From the NCBI RefSeq assembly GCF_002150735.1, contig NZ_MUKA01000073.1:1-46073 (forward strand): DNA of 46,073 nt. The letters run 5' to 3'. Made by a program: the position numbers and the translations under genes. Every line of letters starts with the position of its first letter. The first letter of the stretch is position 1. Below are positions 33,552 through 43,492 of the stretch, one piece after another. Below the pieces are notes generated by a model. The model saw nothing but the letters and a program-made list of their open reading frames with translations, was not told the DNA's origin and searched no databases. This DNA is from Streptomyces africanus. GTDB taxonomy: Bacteria; Actinomycetota; Actinomycetes; Streptomycetales; Streptomycetaceae.

Positions 33552-35228
33552 TCAGTGCTTGACGTAGACGTGGACCAGGCTCGGCTCGGCCAGGATCGTG
33601 TCGGGGATGACACCGCCGACCTTCGAGCCGGACATGTCGCTGAAGTTCATGTACGTCAGCGGGACCACGGCGGCGTCCTTGAGGATCTGCTCGTCCATCC
33701 GTCCGTAGGCGGCGTTGCGCTGCTGGACGTCGGTCATCTTGGCGGCCTTGTCGATCAGCGCGTTGACCTTGGGGTCGTTCAGGTACGACAGGTCCTGGTT
33801 GGCCTGCGGGTTCTTCTTGATCAGCCGGCCGTCGAAGAGGGTCGGCAGCACCGTGGAGGCGTTCGGCCAGTCGGCGATCCAGTCGCCCCAGGTCAGGTCG
33901 TACTGGTTCTTCGTGTTGTTGACGGTGCTGAAGTAGTTCGCCGCGTCGATCGGGGAGATGTTGACGTGGATGCCGATGTGCTCCAGCGCGGTCTTCACCG
34001 CGTCGGCGAAGTGCTCCTGGGTGGGCGTGTTCTCCACGGCGATCGACATGGTGGGCTTCGGGTCGCCCGCCTGCTTCATCAGGGCCTTGGCCTTGGTGAG
34101 GTTGCCCGCCGGGTTGGCGCTGTACAGGTTGAACTTCTTGTAGCCGCCGATGCCGGGGCTCAGCATGGTGGTGGCGTAGTCGCCGTAGGCGGAGCCGCCG
34201 AAGGCGCCGCGGACCGTCGTCTTGTCGACGGCGTACTCGATCGCCTGGCGGACCTTGGGGTCCTTGACGCGGGTGGTGTTGATGGCCAGGTAGTTGATGC
34301 CGGGCGCGGCGATCTTGTAGTAACGGCTCTTCAGGGACGGGTCGCCGGCGAGCTGGGCCAGGTCGGATCCTGCGATGGGCCACTGCTGGATCGAGGTCTG
34401 GGCGGTTCCGGCGTCGGACTTGATCTGCTGGTCGATGGCCGACTCGTCCTGGCCGAACCTGACGTCCATCTCGTCGACGTTCTGCTGCCGGATCGGGTCG
34501 GTCGCCTGGGACCAGTGCGTGTTCCTGGTGAGGACGAGTTCCTTGTTCTTGGTGTAGGACTTGATCATGTACGGACCGTCGGACCAGACCTTGGTGTCGT
34601 AGGTCGAGCCGGTGTCGTGGGCCTTGGGCACGGCCGCCCAGCCGGTCATCGTGGTGGTCTCGTTGAAGTCGGCCACCGGCTGGTTCAGATGGAAGACGAT
34701 CGTGTACTTGTCCGGCGTCTGGATGGAGTCGAGCTGCTTGCCCTGGTACGGGCCCTTGTAGTCGGCGCCGCCGACGAGCCACTGGGCTGCGTAGGGCGGG
34801 CCGCCGTTGATGTCGGAGGAGAAGAACCGCTCGACGCCGTACTTGACGTCGGGTGCGGTGACCTCGGTGCCGTCCTGGTATTTGATGCCGTGCCGCAGGT
34901 GGAAGGTCCAGACCGTGGCGCCCTTGGACGGTGTCCCGGTGTCGGTGGCCAGGTCGCCGACGAGCTTCGGCTTGGAGCCCGTCTCGTCCCAGCCCGTCAG
35001 GTCCCGGACGATCTCCTGGTCCATGCTCGAACCCTCGGTCGTGTAGACGCGCTGGGGGTCGAGGTGGTCGAAGTCCGCCTTGTTCAGGACGGTGAGGGTG
35101 CCGCCCTTTCCGGGAGCGCCGCCGGCGCTGTTGCCGGAGGAACCTCCGCATGCGGTGGCCCCCAGGGCGATCATCACGGCGGAGGCCGTGAGAGCGACCG
35201 TGCGCGATCTGCGCGTGCTGCGCGTCAT
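33552..35228 (-). CDS. Oligopeptide ABC transporter substrate-binding lipoprotein
   Basis: 558 residues from the ATG at 35228, with GGAG eight bases upstream. A basic N-terminus (MTRSTRRSRT), a hydrophobic core and a lipobox-like ATAC ending at Cys27 predict a lipoprotein. A Gly/Ser linker follows. The mature SBP family 5 part has WTFHLRHGIKYQDGTEVTAPDVKYGVERFF, LTRNTHWSQATDPIR and DPKVRQAIEYAVDKTTV. It ends MNFSDMSGSKVGGVIPD and a short C-terminal strand. It should capture peptides at the outer membrane face. Its gene lies between the two permease genes, an order known from the S. coelicolor bldK operon. Sequence identity to BldKB cannot be judged here. Confidence 0.94.
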   Translation of the reverse strand: MTRSTRRSRTVALTASAVMIALGATACGGSSGNSAGGAPGKGGTLTVLNKADFDHLDPQRVYTTEGSSMDQEIVRDLTGWDETGSKPKLVGDLATDTGTPSKGATVWTFHLRHGIKYQDGTEVTAPDVKYGVERFFSSDINGGPPYAAQWLVGGADYKGPYQGKQLDSIQTPDKYTIVFHLNQPVADFNETTTMTGWAAVPKAHDTGSTYDTKVWSDGPYMIKSYTKNKELVLTRNTHWSQATDPIRQQNVDEMDVRFGQDESAIDQQIKSDAGTAQTSIQQWPIAGSDLAQLAGDPSLKSRYYKIAAPGINYLAINTTRVKDPKVRQAIEYAVDKTTVRGAFGGSAYGDYATTMLSPGIGGYKKFNLYSANPAGNLTKAKALMKQAGDPKPTMSIAVENTPTQEHFADAVKTALEHIGIHVNISPIDAANYFSTVNNTKNQYDLTWGDWIADWPNASTVLPTLFDGRLIKKNPQANQDLSYLNDPKVNALIDKAAKMTDVQQRNAAYGRMDEQILKDAAVVPLTYMNFSDMSGSKVGGVIPDTILAEPSLVHVYVKH

Positions 35229-35307
35229 TGAGGAAACTCCGTTCTTGCTACGGGCTCGGCGGCCGTTCGTGGGGCCGCCGGGCCGACACTCGGGGGGTGG
35301 TGGCTTG

Positions 35308-36339
35308 TCAGCCGCGCCGGGCGCGGGGGTCCAGGGCGTCCCGGACGCCGTCCCCGAGGAGATTGAGCGCCAGGACCAGCAGGAGGAGCAGGACACCGGG
35401 TACGAAGAGGTACATCGGGTCCTGGAGGAAGAACTGGGAGGCGTCCGACAGCAGCGCTCCCCAGTCGGGGTTGGGCGGGATGACGCCGACGCCCAGGTAC
35501 GACAGGGCCGCCTCGGTGGTGATGTTCTGCGGGACGGCGAGGGCGAAGGAGATCAGGATCGGCGCCCACAGGTTGGGCAGCAGCTGCCGGAAGAGGATGT
35601 GCCGCCGCCCGGCGCTCATCAGCCGCGCGGCGTCGACGAACTCCCGCTCGCGCAGGGACAGTACCTGTCCGCGCACCAGACGGGCGGTGTACGCCCAGGC
35701 GAAGACGGCGATGTTGAGGACCAGGACGAGGAGGCGGAGGTTCTCGTCGGTGCCGCCGTGGGTGTTGGTCTGCAGGGCGTTCTGGATCACCGGGGTGAGC
35801 GCGATGATGAACAGCAGCTGCGGGAAGGCCAGCATGACGTCCATGACCCGGGACAGCAGGGAGTCGACCCAGCCGCCGAAGTAGCCGGCCGCGAGCCCCG
35901 CCACGACACCGACCGCGGTGGACAGCACGGCCGAGGCGAACCCCACGTAGAGGGAGGTGCGCAGGCCGTAGACGATGCGGGCGAACAGGTCGTAGCCGGT
36001 GCCCGGTTCGACACCGAGGAGGTGCTGGGCGCTGATGCCGCCCAGCGATCCGTAGGGGAAGTTGCCCGTGTCGGGGTTGATCGCCCTGTTGTCGGGAGTG
36101 ATCGGTCCCCAGCTGGTCAGGGCGGTGAGGACCGGCGCGAGCAGGGCGATCGCGATGAACAGGAGGGTGGCCGCCAGGGCGGCCAGGGTGACCTTGTCCC
36201 GCCTGATCCGCTTCCAGGCCATGCGGGCCGGTGAGCGGCCGGCGACGACCGTGTCGGCGGGGCGGGGGTCCTGCGTCGACGGCTCGGTCAGCAGCGCGGT
36301 GGCGCCGCCGGCGTCGGCCGACTGGTGTTGCGTGGTCAT
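35308..36339 (-). CDS. Oligopeptide ABC transporter permease (OppC/DppC)
   Basis: 343 residues from the ATG at 36339; a longer reading frame to 36426 exists, but no ribosome-binding site supports it. A polar cytoplasmic N-terminus of about 55 residues precedes helix 1 (KVTLAALAATLLFIAIALLAPVL). LGVEPGTGYDLFARIVYGLRTSLYVG is the DppC G-T-D/E-x-x-G-x-D motif region, and AARLMSAGRRHILFRQLLPNLWAPI the EAA-type loop. The end, VLALNLLGDGVRDALDPR, is the family C-terminus. It is the first gene of the operon and lies 79 bp upstream of the binding-protein gene. Confidence 0.94.
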   Translation of the reverse strand: MTTQHQSADAGGATALLTEPSTQDPRPADTVVAGRSPARMAWKRIRRDKVTLAALAATLLFIAIALLAPVLTALTSWGPITPDNRAINPDTGNFPYGSLGGISAQHLLGVEPGTGYDLFARIVYGLRTSLYVGFASAVLSTAVGVVAGLAAGYFGGWVDSLLSRVMDVMLAFPQLLFIIALTPVIQNALQTNTHGGTDENLRLLVLVLNIAVFAWAYTARLVRGQVLSLREREFVDAARLMSAGRRHILFRQLLPNLWAPILISFALAVPQNITTEAALSYLGVGVIPPNPDWGALLSDASQFFLQDPMYLFVPGVLLLLLVLALNLLGDGVRDALDPRARRG

Positions 36340-36645
36340 CGTACGGACATCCCGGATCTGCCCCTGAGGCAAGGAAATTGAGTGGCGGTCGGAAGTGCCG
36401 CCGTGAGACTCTGCGGACTTTCGCAATGACGTGCGAGTCCGGTCAAGCCGAGCAGGGGCCGGAAAAGGGATTGTTTGCGCTCATGGAAAAGTGTTGACGA
36501 GCGCGGGGAATTTGATTACCCGCCGCGTGAGGGAGTGCGGGAGATTCCTTGGGCAGCGATTGGCAGTGGCTGCCTGGACGTTTCCTTTTGCTTTTCCCTC
36601 GGAATCCCCCGCGCCGGGTAAAGGGCACGGACGGAGAACTCGGCG
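36340..36645. other. 306-bp intergenic region upstream of the second peptide operon
   Basis: No gene is supported here. The base composition is lower in GC than the neighbours. A TTGACC lies on the minus strand at 36446-36441, with a poor -10 (GAAAGT), and could drive the operon at 36339. On the plus strand TTGACG (36494-36499), a 17-bp spacer and TACCCG form a weak promoter pointing away from it. A 6-bp hairpin (GGCAGC/GCTGCC, 36552-36574) could end the convergent TmrB-Nudix transcript. Confidence 0.4.
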
Positions 36646-37689
36646 TCAGCCGACCGGCACCCCGGCCTCCAGATAGAACGCCGCTCCGCGTTCCCGGGCC
36701 CGCAGGGCCCAGCGCAGCCGCTCGTAGCGCACCGGTGGCAGGAGGTCGGCGGCCTCCTCCTCGGTGACGAAGCGGCAGTCGCGCAGCTCCGGCCCGGGCA
36801 GCAGCAGCCGTCCGGCCTCCGCCGAGTCGAGGAGGCCGCCGTCGAAGAGGAGCCGCAGTCCGCCGAACCCGGGGGGCGAGGGGCGTTCCCAGTCGACGAC
36901 GAGGAGGCTCGGTACCTCGTCGAGGTGGATGCCGGTCTCCTCGGCGACCTCCCGGACACCGGCGCGCGCGGGCGCCTCGCCGGGTTCGACGACCCCGCCG
37001 GGGAACTCCCAGCCGGCCTTGTAGGTGGGGTCGACGAGCAGCACCCGGTCCTGTTCGTCGAAGAGGAGCACCCCGGCGGCGAGTGTCTCGGCGGTGGGCT
37101 CGGGCGTCTGCACGATGTCGCAGACCGGCACGGAGCCGCTGTTGACCGCCTCGGCGATCCGGGCGGCGGTCTCGTGGGGCGTGAGGTCGCTGGTGTCGAC
37201 CGGGTGGGCGTCGGTGGTGAGCCAGGAGGCGAGGGCGGCGCGGTACGGCTCGATGTGGTCGAAGGACCACTGGCGTATTCGCATCTCGCCGTCGGTCAGG
37301 TCCGGCGGAACCTCGCGGCCCGCTATCCGCTCCCGCAGTATCGTTTCGGCCGGAGCGAGCAGGATGTGCCTGACCGGAATCCTGCGGGCGGCCAGGCCCC
37401 CGAAGATCTCGTCGCGGTACTCCTGGCGCAGCAGGGTCATGGGAACGACCAGGGTCCCGCCGAGCTCGGCGAGCATCGCGGCCGCCGTGTCGATCACGAG
37501 CCGTCGCCACATCGGCAGGTCCTGGAAGTCGCCGACCTCGGCGAGGCGTTTGGGCGGTAGCAGATACCGGAGCGCTCCGCCGATGACCTCGGGGTCGAAG
37601 AGCGCGCTGTTCGGGATCAGTTCGATCAGTTCCTGTGCGGTGGTGGTCTTCCCCGCACCGAACGCGCCGTTGATCCAGACGACGGTCAC
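36646..37689 (-). CDS. TmrB-like kinase fused to a Nudix hydrolase
   Basis: 347 residues from a GTG with GGGGG four bases upstream. Residues 1-190 resemble TmrB, the tunicamycin-resistance ATP-binding protein: VVWINGAFGAGKTTTA (P-loop at 8-15), FDPEVIGGALRYLLPP, DFQDLPMWRRLV and VVPMTLLRQEYRDEI. Residues about 205-347 are a Nudix hydrolase, with GWEFP followed by the box G232-x5-E-x7-REVAEETG-I254, a full match to GX5EX7REUXEEXGU. The first domain should be a small P-loop kinase, the second should cleave a nucleoside diphosphate linked to X. The fusion suggests both act on one substrate, perhaps a nucleotide-sugar or a nucleoside antibiotic. That is inference. Confidence 0.87.
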   Translation of the reverse strand: MTVVWINGAFGAGKTTTAQELIELIPNSALFDPEVIGGALRYLLPPKRLAEVGDFQDLPMWRRLVIDTAAAMLAELGGTLVVPMTLLRQEYRDEIFGGLAARRIPVRHILLAPAETILRERIAGREVPPDLTDGEMRIRQWSFDHIEPYRAALASWLTTDAHPVDTSDLTPHETAARIAEAVNSGSVPVCDIVQTPEPTAETLAAGVLLFDEQDRVLLVDPTYKAGWEFPGGVVEPGEAPARAGVREVAEETGIHLDEVPSLLVVDWERPSPPGFGGLRLLFDGGLLDSAEAGRLLLPGPELRDCRFVTEEEAADLLPPVRYERLRWALRARERGAAFYLEAGVPVG

Positions 37690-37774
37690 AGGTCCCCCTC
37701 TTCTGTTGGCCCCCTGAGGCTTGCCCGCTCCACCCTGCCACGGAAACCAGCCGCAGTTGAGGGCGCATGACGAC

Positions 37775-37812
37775 GGCGCCGACGCCCCCCTCGGTCGGGG
37801 AGCGCCGGCGCC
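37775..37812 (-). terminator. Long hairpin downstream of the small secreted protein gene
   Basis: A 16-bp stem with one mismatch and G-T pairs (outer GGCGCC on both sides, inner CTCCCC with GGGGGG) closes a 6-base loop. It starts 25 bases after the stop of the minus-strand gene at 37837 and lies upstream of the TmrB-Nudix gene, isolating the two transcripts. Confidence 0.65.
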
Positions 37813-37836
37813 TGGGCCGGGGGCCGGAGCGGCTCG

Positions 37837-38067
37837 TCAGCCCTTCTTCTTCGGGGTGCCCTTCTTCTGGACGCCCTTCTTCTTCTGGACGCCATCCTTA
37901 CCGGCCACGGAGAGGCCGTCCTTGCCGACGGCCTGGTCGAGCGTCTTGAGGGTCTCGTCCACGTTGATGGAGGGGAGCTGCTCCCCGATGGCGTGCGACG
38001 GAGTGACCGCGGCGACGACGAAGCCGGTGGCCAGGGAGGCGATGGCGAGCATGCTGCGCTTCTTCAT
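37837..38067 (-). CDS. Small secreted Lys-rich protein, function unknown
   Basis: 76 residues. MKKRSMLAIASLATGFVVAAVTPSHA is a typical signal peptide, with likely cleavage after SHA-26. The mature peptide of about 50 residues has an acidic front (INVDETLKTLDQAVGKDG) and a strongly basic tail with the repeated motif KKKG-x-QKKG-x-PKKKG. A stable terminator follows, and codon use is Streptomyces-like, so I consider it real. I do not recognise the family. The tail could bind nucleic acid, teichoic acid or other polyanions in the wall; that is speculation. No clear ribosome-binding site is seen. Confidence 0.7.
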   Translation of the reverse strand: MKKRSMLAIASLATGFVVAAVTPSHAIGEQLPSINVDETLKTLDQAVGKDGLSVAGKDGVQKKKGVQKKGTPKKKG

Positions 38068-38133
38068 GCCCGACTCAACTGCCGGACCCGCTCCGGGGTC
38101 ACGCTGCTGGGCCGTTCGGGGGAAGCGCCGGCT

Positions 38134-38358
38134 TCACCCGGGCCCCGTACCCCACGTGCCCGGCCCGCCGCCGCGCCACTCGATCAGGCCCGACGCCGCC
38201 ACGTACGCCTGGTCCGCGTCCTCGATGCCCGCCCGCCGCAGGAACTCGGCGACGTCCAGCAGCCCGTACGCGATCCCCAGGAACTGGTCGTCCACGCGTA
38301 CCCGCCGGCCACCGTCCGTGGCGGGCGGGTAGACCACGACGGGTTTCACGGACGCCAT
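38134..38358 (-). CDS. Small conserved-looking protein, function unknown
   Basis: 74 residues from the ATG at 38358. It reads ASVKPVVVYPPATDGGRRVRVDDQFLGIAYGLLDVAEFLRRAGI, then ends in a Gly/Trp-rich tail (IEWRGGGPGTWGTGPG). A beta-strand start, a basic strand and an amphipathic helix (LLDVAEFLRRAGI) suggest a small folded cytosolic protein. No signal or membrane segment is visible. I do not recognise a domain; coding is supported by third-position GC and by similar small proteins I recall from other Streptomyces. It lies 50 bp downstream of the gene at 38409-38684, and the two may be cotranscribed. Confidence 0.6.
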   Translation of the reverse strand: MASVKPVVVYPPATDGGRRVRVDDQFLGIAYGLLDVAEFLRRAGIEDADQAYVAASGLIEWRGGGPGTWGTGPG

Positions 38359-38408
38359 GGCACCAGGGTGCGCGGGAACGGCGCCGGGCGCTCGCCGGAG
38401 CGGGCCGT

Positions 38409-38684
38409 TCAGCCGGCCTTCTGCGTCTGGCGGAACTCGTGGACGTCGGCGGTGAGCGTGCCGTCCTGCTGTTCGTAGTGGGACAGGGCGAGTCCGAGAC
38501 CGAAGAACGTGGGCGCCCACTCGCCGACGAAGATGCCCCAGCGGTCGGCACGGGCGACGTTGGTGCCGGGTTCGATCTTCAGGGAGCCCACCCAGGCGGC
38601 CACACTGAGGCCGATGGATGCCATGGCGGCCATGTAGGCGTGCTCGCTGCGGACGCCCATTTCGTGCATCTTCTTGATGATCAT
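38409..38684 (-). CDS. Small two-helix membrane protein (YiaA/YiaB-like)
   Basis: 91 residues with GGAG six bases before the ATG. Two hydrophobic segments are visible: AYMAAMASIGLSVAAWVGSL (about residues 16-35) and RWGIFVGEWAPTFFGLGLALS (about 48-68). They are separated by a short polar loop, and a polar tail follows. The RWGxFxGxWxPTFFxLGxAL stretch is common in small actinomycete membrane proteins and resembles the YiaA/YiaB two-helix family. No function is known. A poor promoter (TTGGAC with AATATC) may lie upstream in the AT-richer stretch near 38740-38775. Confidence 0.7.
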   Translation of the reverse strand: MIIKKMHEMGVRSEHAYMAAMASIGLSVAAWVGSLKIEPGTNVARADRWGIFVGEWAPTFFGLGLALSHYEQQDGTLTADVHEFRQTQKAG

Positions 38685-38773
38685 CAGCGGCTCCGTTCTG
38701 TGGGAGGTCAGGGAACGGAGTGCCCTCGAAGGCGGGCGATATTCACACTTTTGCGCCTTATGTCCAAAATCGT

Positions 38774-38814
38774 GGGTGGTGAGACGAGCCTTCGGCGTGC
38801 CCGTCTCACCACCC
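38774..38814. terminator. Bidirectional hairpin with CTTCGG loop, after uvrA-like gene
   Basis: A perfect 13-bp stem (GGGTGGTGAGACG and its complement) encloses a 15-base loop containing a C-TTCG-G tetraloop. It begins 13 bases after the stop of the UvrA-like gene on the minus strand and is a strong terminator. Confidence 0.8.
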
Positions 38815-38826
38815 CCGCGAACGCCG

Positions 38827-41220
<2,394 letters not shown>

Positions 41221-41345
41221 CGGTCTCCATCTGTCGGGCGGGGCTGCCGCGGTCGGACGATCTGGGTCCCCGCGCCGGCCCTGAGGCGCGGCACGGGGGT
41301 GTTGCGTGTGGAGTGCGGATCGGTGGGCCGGCTGCTACCGGGCCG

Positions 41346-41759
41346 TCACGGCTTGAGCTGCTGGATGCGGACCATGTTGCCCGCGGGGTCGCGGAAGGCA
41401 CAGTCGCGAACGCCGTACGGCTGGTCCACGGGCTCCTGGACCACCTCGGCGTCGCCCGCCTGCACCTGTTCGAATACGGCGTCGACATCGCGGGTGGCCA
41501 GCAGGATGCTGCCGTACGTGCCCTTGGCCATCATCTCGGCGATGGTCTTGCGCTCGTCCTCGGTGATGCCGGGGTCGGCGGCCGGCGGATGCAGCACGAT
41601 GTTCGTGCCGGGCTGGCCGACGGGGCCGACCGTGATCCAGCGCATGCCCTGGTATCCGACGTCGTTGCGGACTTCGAAACCGAGGGTGTCGCGGTAGAAC
41701 GCCAGGGCGGCGTCCGGGTCGTCGTGCGGAAGGAAGCTGGCGTGAATGGTGAGGTCCAT
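41346..41759 (-). CDS. VOC (glyoxalase/bleomycin-resistance) family protein
   Basis: 137 residues from the ATG at 41759; a GTG at 41768, one base after the AraC stop, is possible but lacks support. ASFLPHDDPDAALAFYRDTLGFEVRND is the first beta-alpha-beta-beta-beta module, and YGSILLATRDVDAVFEQVQAGDAEVVQEPVDQPYGVRDCAFRDPAGNMVRIQQ the second, ending in the canonical DPxGN. VOC proteins bind metals or drugs. The gene is coupled to the AraC gene, which probably controls it. Confidence 0.9.
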   Translation of the reverse strand: MDLTIHASFLPHDDPDAALAFYRDTLGFEVRNDVGYQGMRWITVGPVGQPGTNIVLHPPAADPGITEDERKTIAEMMAKGTYGSILLATRDVDAVFEQVQAGDAEVVQEPVDQPYGVRDCAFRDPAGNMVRIQQLKP

Positions 41760-41769
41760 GGCCTTCACG

Positions 41770-42243
41770 CTAGTTTCGGTCCGGGGTGGGCGCTTCTCGA
41801 TTCCTGATCGGTCTGGTCACCTGTTTCGCCACGCACGACGGAATGCCCGCGGTGGCGAGGACCGCCTGGCGCCGGTAGGCGCTGGGCGGCATGCCGACCA
41901 GTTCGGTGAAGCGGGTGCTGAACGTGCCCAGCGACGAGCACCCGACTTCGAAACACACGTCGGTCACGCTGAGGTCCCCACGGCGCAGCAGCGCCATGGC
42001 GCGCTCGATGCGGCGCGTCATGAGATAGCTGTACGGCGACTCGCCGTACGCCGACTTGAACGCGCGGCTGAGATGCCCGGCCGACATGTGCACACCCCGG
42101 GCCAGCGCCTCGACGTCCAGCGGCCGTGCGTACTCCCGGTCGATCCGGTCCTTGACCTGGCGCAGGAGGGCGAGATCGCGCAGGCGCTGCGCGGGGGCGG
42201 GTCTGCTGCTCACATGCGCGATCGTGCCACATCGCACTGACAT
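41770..42243 (-). CDS. AraC-family transcriptional regulator (DNA-binding domain only)
   Basis: 157 residues from the ATG at 42243 (a GTG ten codons on is possible). Two helix-turn-helix motifs are present: LDVEALARGVHMSAGHLSRAFKSAYGESPYSYLMTRRIERAMALLRR, then LSVTDVCFEVGCSSLGTFSTRFTELVGMPPSAYRR. There is no ligand domain, so regulation must be by protein level or partner. The short C-terminal tail ends ATAGIPSCVAKQVTRPIRNREAP. It forms an operon with the VOC gene. Confidence 0.92.
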   Translation of the reverse strand: MSVRCGTIAHVSSRPAPAQRLRDLALLRQVKDRIDREYARPLDVEALARGVHMSAGHLSRAFKSAYGESPYSYLMTRRIERAMALLRRGDLSVTDVCFEVGCSSLGTFSTRFTELVGMPPSAYRRQAVLATAGIPSCVAKQVTRPIRNREAPTPDRN

Positions 42244-42351
42244 TCGGTCGCTTTCCGGGGGAAAACCCGGTATCCCGGACCGGCGCCCCCGGTGCAGCGC
42301 GTCAGGTGCGGTACATGTCGAGGACCTGCCCCGCCTCGACGTTCCTACCTC

Positions 42352-43305
42352 TCACACCCCCGCCGCGGCCGCGTCCGTCCGCCTGGCCAACGCTGCCGCC
42401 GCCGCGCCCACCAGACCGGCGTCGGTGCCCATCTGGGCCGGAGCCACGGTCAGGTGCCGGACGAAGGACAGCGTCGCGTAGGTGCTCAGGGCCTTGCGCA
42501 GGGGGGCGAACAGGACGTCGCCCGCCTTGCCCACTCCCCCGCCGATCACGGCGATGTCGATCTCCACGAGGGTCGCGGTCGCGGCGATCCCGGCGGCCAG
42601 AGCCTGGGCGGCACGCTCGAAGGAGGCGACGGCGACCGGGTCGCCGGCCCGGGCCGCGGCGGCCACCGCGGCGGCGGACGGGTCGCCGTCGGGACCGGGC
42701 CGCCAGCCATTCTCCAGGGCGCGCCGGGCGATGTTCGGGCCGCTCGCGATGCGCTCCACGCAGCCGCGCGAGCCGCACGGGCACAGATCGCCGTCGAGGT
42801 CCACGCTGATGTGGCCGATGTGGCCGGCGTTCCCGGTGGGCCCGGCGTGCAGCCGGCCGCCGAGCACCAGGCCGCCGCCGACGCCCGTGGAGACGACCAT
42901 GCACAGCGCGTTGTCATGGCCACGGGCGGCACCCTGCCAGTGTTCGGCCGCCGTGATCGCCACACCGTCGCCGATCAGCTCGACGGGCAGGTCCCCGGCC
43001 GCGGCCCGCACGCGCCCGACGAGCGGGTAGTCGCGCCAGCCGGGCACGTTCACCGGGCTCACCGTGCCCGCCGACCGATCGACAGGGCCGGCGCTGCCGA
43101 TCCCCACGGCCGTGACGCGCGCCCAGAGCGGCGCCCCGGTGAGTTCACCGAGCACCTGCTCCACGGCCCGCATCACGGTGTCACCGTCCTCCCGGGCGGG
43201 CGTCGGCCGCTGGGCGCGGACGAGGATCCGTCCCTGGCCGTCCACCAGAGCGCCGGCGATCTTGGTGCCGCCGATGTCGAGCGCGGCCACGAGGTCGGTG
43301 TGCAT
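42352..43305 (-). CDS. ROK-family sugar kinase (glucokinase-like)
   Basis: 317 residues. AALDIGGTKIAGALVDGQG (residues about 7-25) is the phosphate-1 motif with DxGxTK, GVGGGLVLGGRLHAGPTGNAGHIGHISVD holds the sugar-binding ExGH-type region (here with NAGHIGH), and CPCGSRGCVERIASG is the ROK zinc motif CxCGxxGCxE. VVSTGVGGG is the phosphate-2 motif. It probably phosphorylates glucose, N-acetylated sugars or an epimer. Divergence from a LacI-type gene suggests it belongs to a sugar regulon. Nothing downstream is linked to it. Confidence 0.92.
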   Translation of the reverse strand: MHTDLVAALDIGGTKIAGALVDGQGRILVRAQRPTPAREDGDTVMRAVEQVLGELTGAPLWARVTAVGIGSAGPVDRSAGTVSPVNVPGWRDYPLVGRVRAAAGDLPVELIGDGVAITAAEHWQGAARGHDNALCMVVSTGVGGGLVLGGRLHAGPTGNAGHIGHISVDLDGDLCPCGSRGCVERIASGPNIARRALENGWRPGPDGDPSAAAVAAAARAGDPVAVASFERAAQALAAGIAATATLVEIDIAVIGGGVGKAGDVLFAPLRKALSTYATLSFVRHLTVAPAQMGTDAGLVGAAAAALARRTDAAAAGV

Positions 43306-43398
43306 GAGTGTCGGGACTCCCCGTCTACGGTGAAAGGACTGGCCGGCCAGCGGCGGAGCACGGTCCGGAGATTGCGGTGGACAGTCTCCCCCGAGCCT

Positions 43399-43410
43399 GA
43401 CAACGTTGTC
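43399..43410. promoter_or_regulatory. LacI-type operator palindrome between ROK and LacI genes
   Basis: GACAACGTTGTC is a perfect 12-bp palindrome centred on ACGT, the usual core for LacI-family operators in Streptomyces. It lies in the 187-bp divergent region, with TATGCT at 43418-43423 as a possible -10 box for the LacI gene. It is likely bound by the product of 43493-44530. Confidence 0.7.
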
Positions 43411-43492
43411 CAGGCTCTATGCTCGACGCCACATCCTCATACAAACCCAGGACCGACGCACCCCCGTGGACGACAGGACAGGACACCGCACC

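Noticed and set aside
30295..36339. Naming the second importer bldKABCDE
   Set aside because: Gene order fits, but the binding-protein sequence cannot be compared from memory with enough certainty, and other Streptomyces peptide operons can share this order.
42302..42355. A 17-residue ORF downstream of the ROK gene (ending VEAGQVLDMYRT)
   Set aside because: It has no ribosome-binding site, and its only support is an open frame in a short spacer; left out as unsupported.
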